Below the pieces are notes generated by a model that worked only from the letters and a program-made list of their open reading frames with translations, ran no database searches and was not told the DNA's origin. DNA of 64,000 nucleotides from Mesostigma viride (taxonomy: Eukaryota; Streptophyta; Mesostigmatophyceae; Mesostigmatales; Mesostigmataceae): assembly GCA_009746045.1 (NCBI GenBank), contig RPFO01000648.1, positions 751,279 to 815,278 on the forward strand, written 5' to 3'. Positions 55,425-64,000 of the stretch are shown here, one piece after another. Made by a program: the position numbers and the translations under genes. The first letter of the stretch is position 1. Every line of letters starts with the position of its first letter.

Positions 55425-58400
55425 TCATTCCACTTTCTTGCCGGCCCGTGGGGGCAGGTTCATCGACGCTCGGACGGCCTTCATCAGCCCGAGCGTGATC
55501 TTATAGAACCAGAACATGTTGAGGAAGAAGAGGGAGGTGGGCGTGAGCAGCACCAGGAACTGGCATATGCCGGGCGTCATGCGGATCTGCGGCCAACAAG
55601 CACATGTCAAGAAGCACATGTCAACAAGCACATGGACATCAACAAGCACATGTCAAAAAGCACATGTCAACAAGCACATGTCAACAAGCACATGTCAACA
55701 AGCACATGTCAACAAGCACATGTCAACAAGCACATGCCAGCAAGCACATGTCAACAAGCACATGTCAACAAGCACATGTCAACAAGCACATGTCAACACG
55801 CACATGTCAAGAAGCACATGTCAAGAAGAAAGGCAGGCACAGACAAAGGAATGGCGCGCGTGACAGCGATGCATGGCCTTTCCATAGGTTATGGGGGTGC
55901 GGGCTCTTACGTGACAGAGGCATGCATACCTGTTGAATGATCCTCACCATCTCAGCAGGGATGTGCTCACATAAGGCATGCCCCCCCCCCCCCCCCCCCC
56001 CCTCCTCCCCTGCTCCCCGCCTACGTGCAACGCCTCGAGCCTGCACCTCCCCAAACTGCCTGCCACTCTCCTTTGACGCTGGCTGCAATAACGACAGAAA
56101 GACGTGCCCCCCCGCCCGCCCGCCCCCCGCCCGCCCCGCCCCGCCCCCGCCCGCCCCGCCCCCGCCCGCCCCGCCCGCCCCGCCCCGCCCCCCCGCCGCG
56201 CCCCGCCCCGCCCCCGCCCCGCCCCGCCCCCGCCCCGCCCCGCCCCGCCCCGCCCGCCCCGCCCGCCCCCGCCGCCCGCCCCCGCCCCGCCCCCGCCCCG
56301 CCCCGCCCCGCCCGCCCCCGCCCCGCCCGCCCCCGCCCCGCCCCCGCCCGCCCCGCCCCGCCCCGCCCCGCCCCCGCCCGCCCGCCCCGGCCCGGCCCCG
56401 GCCCCGGCCCCGGCCCCGGCCCCCGCCCCCGCATGCACACAACTGCACACACGCGCACACAAACTCACGGACGCATGCAGGCTAGCTGAATATTCCCAAC
56501 AACTAATGTTACAGGCTAGAACAGGAAACGTGCCATCCTGCAAACAGCTTCTGCCTGCCCACAGAAGGGCACTTGCATCCTGCCAGCACACAGGCGACAG
56601 CTGCCTGCCGCTATCGGTGCACTGGCAGATGTCATCCTTGCACCACATGCGGGCTGGCACGTAACTTTTGGATTTGTATTCACACCCATGATGGGGCGCA
56701 CACATGTGCGGATGCCAGTCCTCAGCCACCACCAACTGTCACCCTTGTCCCACGTACCTCTTCCAGGTAGACCCACATCTTGACAAAGAGGAGGAACATC
56801 ATGAAGACGCGCACGACCTGGCAGGGCGGGACGCGTCCGGCAATCGGACGAAAACAGGATTGCATGCAAGCACGCCATCAGCGGCTGCATGGTCAACAGG
56901 CATGCCTTGGGCGGCACCATGGGTAAACATGGCCCTACCAGAAACAATCCATGGGGGTCATACATATAAATCAATCCATGATGAAAACGTGCGCAACATC
57001 AGGACAATGTGGGGGAAAGGCTAACGGAAGGAACGTGTGTTGTGTTAATAAGACAGCAATCGCATGCCTGACATCTGGATATATGTGGCATACAAATACG
57101 TATCGAGACAGCCAGGCATACGTATGCCCACACTGCTCGTGCACCCCCGCCCAGACATGCGGTGCCCATGGCTGCTATATTGGCGAGCAACAAATCGTAA
57201 ACTAAATGCTGCCGAGCGCCGGGACGCGAAACACGCGAAAGTTCAAGTAGCTCCAACACGGATTCGGACTAGGACCTCTGGCATGATTCCCGGCTATATG
57301 GGTCTACTGATCGTAGGCATCCCAAGCTACAGCCCAACTGCGAAAAAACTCTTAACCGGAGAGTGATGCCAGTGATCTGGAAATTCTAGAAAAACTAGAA
57401 CTACGTGAGCTCATGGTGCGTACTACCTACTATATGTCTACCTGCTGCACTCGCGCACGCACCAGCCATGCCCACAGAGCCTATACTGGCACACCCACCA
57501 GCCATGACAGCCATATGCCGAACCCATTTATGACGTAAATGCTGTGCGTCTTTCGGCCGGTTTTGTCCAGGTACCTGCGCAGTGGTTAACAGAAAGGGGT
57601 CACAATTGTCAAAAAGGGACGAAATCATCAAATTCCAAACAGATGTTGTGCGCCTTCTAACGATTTCATCCAGACACCTGCTGCAGCATAGTCGTGTCAG
57701 GGGTCCCTTCCACCTTTCTGACGAAGACTTTTCTCAGCAGAGCCTGTGGCCAGTAATACAGCACATGCACCTACCATCGGTTGTTGAGGAAGGGCGTGGT
57801 GAACTCGGTCGCAAGGCACGCGGTGATAAACGCGTGGCCCTGCACCTGGAGCGTGCCGCTGATGCAGGAAACGAGCGCCAGCACGTGGTGGTAGAGCTGG
57901 GGGGATACGAGGAACAGAGGGAGCAAGGGAGAGGCATTGGACGCATCAGATGAGAGTCAGCCCGTGGTGGTAGAGCTGGCAAGCACAAAGGGTTGCAAAG
58001 GAAAAAGGACGGAAGGGGGCAGGAGGAGAGGGGGGGGGGGGGGGGGGATGATTGCACGCACATGGTGATGCAGCTGGGAATGGGGAAAGAGGAACAGTCG
58101 GGGTAACGATGAAGAGGGGGTGTTCGGCGTGCAACAGAAGTGGTGCCACAGCTGATGGGGAAAAAGGCGAACATCGGAGCCAAGGGAGAGAACATGGTGG
58201 TGGTGGTGGTGGTGGTGGTGGTGGTGGTGGTGGTGGTGGTGGTGGTGGTGGTGGTGGTGGTGGTGGTGGTGGTGGTGGTGGTGGTGGTGGTGGTGGTGGT
58301 GGTGGTGGTGGTGGTGGTGGTGGTGGTGGTGGTGGTGGTGGTGGTGGTGGTGGTGGGGTGGGGGTGTGGGTGGTGGGTGGTGGGTGGTGGGTGGTGGGTG

Positions 58401-60290
58401 GTGGGTGGTGGGTGGTGGGTGGTGGGTGGTGGGTGGTGGTGGTGGTGGTGGTGGTGGTGGTGGTGGTGGTGGTGGTGGTGGTGGTGGTGGTGGTGGTGGT
58501 GGTGGTGGTGGTGGTGGTGGTGGTGGTGGTGGTGGTGGTGGTGGTGGTGGTGGTGGTGGTGGTGGTCGTGAGCGTAGACGGAGGGGGAGTCCGCGGCAGC
58601 ATGTACGCCGCAAGATTGCGGGCGATGGCAGTATCATGGGCGTAGCATCCACCATGTCGCCACGATGTGCTACCACATGAGAGCAGCATCCACCATGTCG
58701 CCACGATGTGCTACCACATTGTGCGTCCACAACCAGACATGCGGCATGAGAGCAGTTAGGTTGTGGCCGCCGGAATCATGGGGCCCCTCCTCTCCCCCTG
58801 CCCTGACTCTTTCTCTCCCCCCACCCACACGCGGCTCTTGCCCCCTCGCACACGCGGTTCCTGGCCCCTCGCCTACACACGGCTCTTGCCGCCTCGCCCA
58901 CACGCGGCTCTTGCCCCCTCGCCCACACGCGGTTCCTGGCCCCTCGCCCACACACGGCTCTTGCCCCCTCGCCCACACGCAGTTCCTGGCCCCTCGCCCA
59001 CACATGGCTCTTGCCCACTCGCCCACACACGGCTCTTGCCCCCTCGCCCACACGCGCTTCTTGCCCCCTCGCCCACACGCGGTTCCTGCCCACTCGCCCA
59101 CACACGGCTCTTGCCCCCTCGCCCACACGCGCTTCTTGCCCCCTCGCCCACACACGGCTCTTGCCCCCTCGCCCACACGCGCTTCTTGCCCCCTCGCCCA
59201 CACGCGGTTCCTGGCCCCTCGCCCACACACGGCTCTTGCCCACTCGCCCACACACAGCTCTTGCCCCCTCGCCCACATGCGGTTCCTGCCCCCTCGCCCA
59301 CACGCGGCTCCTGCCCTCCCCCCACCCCTCGCAGCGTCTCTGTGAACGAGGTTTAAAATGGCCAGCCGCCAGCATCAGCTGGTGACTTACCATGTTTCTA
59401 TCCCCCAAGTGTGGGAAGTGGCGCACCACCAGCGCAAAGTCGAGCAAAAAGTAGCCCAAGGACGTCTGCAGAGGCACCGGGTGGCCGGGGATGAACGACG
59501 CACAGCCGATCACGGGCATGAGCCAACAAGGGGTGGTTGGACATGCCGACATGGCGACAACAAGTGGAATACGTAATTTGCTGACAGTACCCCTCAGACA
59601 GAACAATCCGCTGACAGTACCCCTCGGACAGTATACCCGTGACCCTCCGACGACACTCCGAGGACAAACAGCTCGCGACCGCTCCGATCCGACACGCGCC
59701 ACCCATTGGAAATGGCATGCGCATAGCCTGGCCTCTCCGCGCGCATGTACTTGGGTGGTTGGGCACATGGGCGGTTGGGTGCCGCACAGCATTGCAAAGG
59801 ATACGATTTCAAGCGCGCGTCGTACCGAGATGATGGCCTGCCACGCAACCACCACGCACCCCACTATATCCTGGTCACCGCGTCGTACCGAGATGATGGC
59901 CTGCCACGCAACCACCACGCACCTCACTATATCCTGGTCACCGCGTCGTACCGAGATGATGGCCTGCCACGCAACCACCACGCACCCTCACTATATCCTA
60001 GTCACCGCGTCGTACCGAGATGATGGCCTGCCACGCAACCACCACGCACCCTCACTATATCCTGGTCACCGCGTCGTACCGAGATGATGGCCTGCCACGC
60101 AACCACCACGCACCTCACTATATCCTAGTCACCACGTCATACCGAGATGATGGCCTGGCTGAGTGGGGTGGAGCGGAACGTGAGCCGCGTGGCCATCCCT
60201 CGCGGGTGAGGGTCGCGAAAGACGTCTGTGTGCATGTGCAGGTAGTACACCGCCAGCGTGACGGTGACGGCATGGACATTGCTGTACGCC
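55425..60290 (-). CDS. TLC-domain membrane protein (TLCD4/TMEM56-like), 5' end missing
   Basis: Seven exons with agreeing phases: 60290-60143, 59465-59391, 57896-57775, 57574-57499, 56817-56758, 55965-55930 and 55586-55425 (TGA), giving 225 residues. Motifs: NVHAVTVTLAVYYLH, TSLGYFLLDFALVVRHFPHL, LYHHVLALVSCIS (the HH of TLC proteins), ATEFTTPFLNNRW, YVINGFGIWLSWL, FMMFLLFVKMWVYLE and LFFLNMFWFYKITLGLMKA. These match TLCD4-type proteins, multi-pass membrane proteins related to TRAM, Lag1 and CLN8 and thought to act in membrane lipid handling. The 55965-55930 exon has an alternative start at 55950. The exon(s) for roughly the first 40-50 residues were not found; they may lie within or beyond the right-hand repeats. 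Confidence 0.88.
55590..55825. repeat. 14-bp minisatellite (aagcacatgtcaac), about 16 copies
   Basis: Fills most of the TLC intron between 55586 and 55930. It begins within a few bases of the acceptor of the last exon. Confidence 0.95.
55981..56002. repeat. Poly-C tract
   Basis: 22 consecutive C just upstream (minus strand) of the short TLC exon at 55930-55965. Confidence 0.95.
56106..56431. repeat. C-rich low-complexity array (ccccgcc)n
   Basis: About 325 bp of C with G spacers only, ending in (ccccgg)n. It lies in a TLC intron. Open frames on both strands are artefacts. Confidence 0.95.
57958..57981 (-). repeat. Copy of a TLC 3' splice site and exon start
   Basis: The minus strand reads gccag|CTCTACCACCACGGGCTG, against the true ccccag|CTCTACCACCACGTGCTG at 57896. 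The copy is about 80 bp upstream in the intron. Confidence 0.85.
58195..58566. repeat. (GGT)n array with central GGGT-type interruption
   Basis: Two long ggt blocks (about 58195-58353 and 58437-58566) separated by (gggtggt)n. It lies in the TLC intron between 57896 and 59391. Confidence 0.97.
58826..59312. repeat. 25-bp minisatellite, about 19 copies
   Basis: Unit cacacgcggctcttgccccc plus tcgcc, with ggttcctgg and cttctt variants. Same TLC intron, ending about 80 bp before the exon at 59391. Confidence 0.95.
59817..60150 (-). repeat. 63-bp array of duplicated exon end plus 5' splice site (TLC gene)
   Basis: The minus strand shows CAGGCCATCATCTCG|gtacgacg in five units at 63-64-bp steps (plus-strand cgtaccgaga at 59821, 59884, 59947, 60011, 60075), then the real junction CAGGCCATCATCTCG|gtatgacg at 60143. 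Each unit has about 15 exonic nt (QAIIS) and 48 intronic nt. Confidence 0.95.
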
Positions 60291-60522
60291 CTGCAGCATG
60301 CGCGCACACATGGGCAGCAACAAGGGTGTGCACCCACCGTTGGCAAAAGCAGGGGGGGGATTCATGCATGTGGAACAAGGCGGGGCAGTGCAGGACAGAA
60401 GCAGGGTATGCTTGTCGTCTGGGTATCGCGCGGGGGTAGAAGAAGCAGCACACCGGTTTGAGCGGGTGGCCAGGTGAGCGGTGGCCAAGAATATGATTGA
60501 CATAACACACGATATCAACCGC

Positions 60523-60757
60523 ACTGTCGATGCATCAGACACGGCCGGTGGTATATAAGACGCTGTCGATGCATCAGACACGGGCGGTGGTATATAAGAC
60601 GCTGTCGATGCATCAGACACGGGCGGTGGTATATAAGACGCTGTCGATGCATCAGACACGGGCGGTGGTATATAAGACGCTGTCGATGCATCAGACACGG
60701 GCGGTGGTATATAGGACGCTGTCGATGCATCAGACACGGGCGGTGGTATATAGGGCG
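60523..60757. repeat. 39-bp minisatellite, 6 copies
   Basis: Unit gctgtcgatgcatcagacac plus gggcggtggtatataagac; each copy carries a tatataag word. It lies upstream of the first identified TLC exon. Promoter function is possible but not shown. Confidence 0.92.
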
Positions 60758-60879
60758 AGGATCAGAGACCTGATGGTGAAAAGACGAGGATCAGAGACCT
60801 GATGTACAAAAGACTGTACAAGAACCTTAAGCAGCAAAAATCCGTGGTAACAATATTTCTGAGGCAGCATGCCAGTTTC

Positions 60880-61480
60880 CCTAACCCCCAAGCCCCCAAA
60901 TCCCTAAATCCCCTAATCCCCTAATCCCCTAATCCCCTAATCCCCTAATCCCCTAATCCCCAAATCCCCTAGTCCCCTAATCCCCTAATCCCCTAATCCC
61001 CTAATCCCCTAATCCCCTAATCCCCTAATCCCCTAATCCCCTAATCCCCTAATCCCCTAATCCCCTAATCCCCTAATCCCCTAATCCCCTAATCCCCTAA
61101 TCCCCTAATCCCCTAATCCCCTAATCCCCTAATCCCCTAATCCCCTAATCCCCTAATCCCCTAATCCCCTAATAATCTAATCCCCTAATCCCCTAATCCC
61201 CTAATCCACTAATCCCCCCTAATGCCCTAATCCCCCCTGATGCCCTAATCCCCTAACCACCTAACCCCCCAACCCCCTAACCCTCTCACCCCCTAACCCC
61301 CTAAGCGCCTAACCCCCTGACCCCCTAAGCCCCTTAGCCACTACCCCCCTGAGCCCCTAAGCCCCTTAGCACGTGACTGCCTGAGCGCCTGAGCGCCTGA
61401 GCGCCTGAGCGCCTAATCCCCTAATCCCTCACCCCCTCACCCCCTCACCCCCTAACCCCCGAAGCGCCCAAGCGCCCAAC
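60880..61480. repeat. Telomere-like 8-bp array (cccctaat)n with decaying end
   Basis: About 37 regular units at 60905-61210 (G-strand ATTAGGGG), then variants such as cccctaac and gcctgagc. It resembles TTTAGGG/TTTTAGGG telomere DNA but is not identical to either. Confidence 0.93.
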
Positions 61481-61506
61481 CGCCCAAGCGCCGAAGCCCC
61501 TACACG

Positions 61507-61682
61507 CCTATGCGCCCAACCGCCCAACCGCCCAACCGCCCAACCGCCCAACCGCCCAACCGCCCAACCGCCCAACCGCCCAACCGCCCAACCGCCCAAC
61601 CGCCCAACCGCCCAACCGCCCAACCGCCCAACCGCCCAACCGCCCAACTGCCCAACCGCCCAACCGCCCAACCGCTCAACCC
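61507..61682. repeat. 8-bp array (ccaaccgc)n, about 21 copies
   Basis: Highly regular, with single substitutions (actg, gctc) near the right end. It has the same unit length as the neighbouring telomere-like array. Confidence 0.95.
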
Positions 61683-64000
61683 CCAACCTCCCCACCCGTC
61701 AACCCCCAACCCCTAACCCCCACCCCCACCCCCCAACCCCCACCCCCCAAGAACCCCCGAACCCCGAACCCCCGAACCCCCGAACCCCGAACCCCCGAAC
61801 CCCGAACCCCGAACCCCGAACCCCCGACCCCCCGACCCCCGACCCCCGACCCGACCCCCGACCCCCGACCCCCGACCCCCGACCCCCCGACCCCGAACCC
61901 CGACCCCCGACCCCCCGACCCCGACCCCCGAGCCCCGACCCCCCGACCCCGACCCCCGACCCCCGACCCCCCGACCCCCGACCCCCGACCCCCCGACCCC
62001 CCGACCCCCGACCCCCGACCCCCGACCCCCGACCCCCGACCCCGACCCCCGAGCCCCCGACCCCCGACCCCCGACCCGACCCCCGACCCCCGAACCCCGA
62101 CCCCGACCCCCCGACCCCCCGACCCCCGACCCCGACCCCCGACCCCCCGACCCCCCGACCCCCGACCCCCGACCCCCCGACCCCCGACCCCGACCCCGAC
62201 CCCCGACCCCCCGACCCCCGACCCCCGACCCCCACCCCCGACCCCCGACCCCCCCCCCGAACCCCCGACCCCCGACCCCCGACCCCCCGACCCCCCGACC
62301 CCCCGACCCCCGACCCCGACCCCCCGACCCCGACCCCGACCCCCCGACCCCCGACCCCCGACCCCGACCCCCGACCCCGACCCCGACCCCGACCCCCGAC
62401 CCCCGACCCCCGACCCCGACCCCGACCCCCCGACCCCCGACCCCCGACCCCCCGACCCCGACCCCCGACCCCCGACCCCCGACCCCCGACCCCCCGACCC
62501 CCCGACCCCCGACCCCGACCCCGACCCCCGACCCCCGACCCCCGAACCCCCGACCCGACCCCCGACCCCCCGACCCCCGACCCCCGACCCCCCGACCCCG
62601 AACCCCCGAACCCCGAACCCCTGAACCCCGCACCCCGAACCCCCGACCGCCCCGACCCCCCGACCCCCGACCCCCCGACCCCGACCCCCGACCCCCCGAC
62701 CCCCCGACCCCCGAGCCCCGCACCCCGACCCCCGACCCCCGCACCCGCACCCGACCCCCGAACCCCCGAGCCCAGGAACCCTCGAACCCCTGAACCCCGC
62801 ACCCCGAACCCCCGACCCCCCGACCCCCGACCCCCCCCGACCCCGACCCCCGACCCCCGACCCCCCGACCCCGAACCCCCGACCCCCGACCCCCGACCCC
62901 CCGACCCCCCGAACCCCCGAACCCCCGAACCCCGAACCCCCGAACCCCTGAACCCTCGAACCCCCGACCCCCGACCCCCGCACCCCCGAACCCCCGCACC
63001 CCCGACCCCCGACCCCCCGACCGACCCCCCGACCCCCGAACCCCGTACCCCGTACCCCGAACCCCCGAACCCCCGAACCCCCGCACCCCCGCACCCCCGA
63101 CCCCCGACCCCCGGCCCCCGACCCCCCGACCCCCCGACCCCCGACCCCCGAACCCCCGAACCCCCGAACCCCTGAACCCCCGAACCCCCGAACCCCCGAA
63201 TCGCCGAACCCCCGCACCCCGCACCCCCGAACCCCCGCACCCCCGACCCCCGACCCCCGACCCCCGACCCCCCGAACCCCCGAACCCCCGAACCCCTGAA
63301 CCCCCGAACCCCCGAACCCCCGAATCGCCGAACCCCCGCACCCCCGACCCCCGACCCCCCGACCCCCACCCCCGACCCCCGACCCCCCGACCCCGACCCC
63401 CGAACCCCCGAACCCCCGAACCCCCGAACCCCCGAACCCCCGACCCCCCGCACCCCGCACCCCCGACCCCGACCCCCGGCCCCCGACCCCCCGACCCCGA
63501 CCCCCCCCCGCACCCCCGACCCCCGACCCCCGGCCCCCCGACCCCCGACCCCCGACCCCCGACCCCCCGACCCCCCGACCCCCGACCCCGACCCCCCGAC
63601 CCCCGACCCCCGACCCCCGACCCCCCGAACCCCCGAATCGCCGAACCCCCGCACCCCCGCACCCCCGAACCCCGCACCCCCACCCCCGACCCCGACCCCC
63701 GACCCCCCGACCCCGACCCCCGACCCCCCCCCGACCCCCGACCCCCGACCCCCGACCCCCGACCCCCGCCGACCCCCGAACCCCCGAACCCCCGAATCGC
63801 CGAACCCCCACCCCGCACCCCGAACCCCCGCACCCCCGAACCCGAATCGCCGAACCCCCGCACCCCCGACCCCCGAACCCCGACCCCCCGACCCCCGACC
63901 CCCGAGCCCCCGACCCCCGACCCCCCGACCCCCGACCCCCGAGCCCCCGACCCGACCCCCGACCCCCCGAACCCCCGAACCCCGAACCCCCGAACCCCCG
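61683..64000. repeat. C-rich array of gaacccc / gaccccc units, continues past window
   Basis: Over 2.3 kb of 6-8-bp units (gacccc, gaccccc, gaacccccc, gcacccc), ending only at the window edge. A higher-order block containing gaatcgccgaacccccgcac recurs several times (about 63207, 63323, 63635, 63795, 63845). No coding potential; the three open minus frames are artefacts. Confidence 0.95.

Noticed and set aside
55937-56489. Pro/Arg/Ala- and Gly/Arg-rich ORFs
   Set aside because: Low-complexity C-rich intron sequence, open on both strands.
58052-59350. Poly-Gly, poly-Val, poly-Trp and THGSCPLA-type ORFs
   Set aside because: Products of the GGT and 25-bp arrays within a TLC intron.
60880-61230. 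Chromosome end at the right side
   Set aside because: The G-rich strand is on minus, so its 3' end points into the genes; a right-hand telomere would be G-rich on plus, and the array gives way to other repeats.
61676-63863. 700-codon Gly/Arg/Ser/Val-rich ORFs
   Set aside because: Artefacts of the C-rich repeats; no start context, and all three frames are equally open.

Overview
The window looks like nuclear DNA of a GC-rich, intron-rich, probably flagellate alga, most likely a chlorophyte. This is inferred from many short GT-AG introns, GC-rich coding exons packed with minisatellites, a centriole/cilium-type TBC1D31 homologue, and a strongly AT-rich piece of mitochondrial nad5 lodged in an intron. 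I cannot name the species. No bacterial operon, CRISPR array, rRNA or tRNA gene is visible.

Layout. (1) 1-7323, plus strand: the 3' part of a TBC1D31/WDR67-like gene (end of a WD40 region, TBC domain, long coiled coil, low-complexity tail), five exons in the window. (2) 7324-11485: intergenic, with a retroelement 3' end at about 7.7-8.07 kb. (3) 11486-41599, minus strand: one half-size ABCB-type ABC transporter. I reconstruct 18 exons whose phases all agree, 2454 nt of coding sequence and 817 residues, spread over 30 kb. The introns hold a 14.5 kb array of about 630 copies of a 23-bp unit, a MITE-like element, a nad5 NUMT, and many other tandem arrays. (4) About 42-55.2 kb: lower-GC retroelement graveyard. 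It has L1-type ORF1 and RT remnants, a YIDD-type RT element with several 5'-truncated copies, an endonuclease-type LINE insertion ending in a 408-bp palindrome and bounded by 14-bp direct repeats, a perfect 330-bp tandem duplication and a BED-like zinc-finger remnant. (5) 55425-60290, minus strand: a TLC-domain (TLCD4/TMEM56-like) membrane protein gene, seven exons, 5' end not found. (6) 60523-64000: 39-bp repeats, then 3 kb of C-rich, mostly 7-8-bp repeat arrays, some telomere-like.

Main observation. In at least eight introns of the ABC gene, and independently in the TLC gene, the last bases of an exon plus its 5' splice site have been copied into the adjoining intron. Some are single copies; others are expanded into arrays (44 bp x13, 52 bp x4, 63 bp x5), so the true donor sits beside a row of near-identical decoy donors. 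One TLC acceptor and the region around the ABC stop codon show the same behaviour. Minisatellites therefore seem to be seeded at exon boundaries in this genome.

The three genes are not an operon. The ABC and TLC products are both membrane proteins, but nothing in the sequence links their functions.
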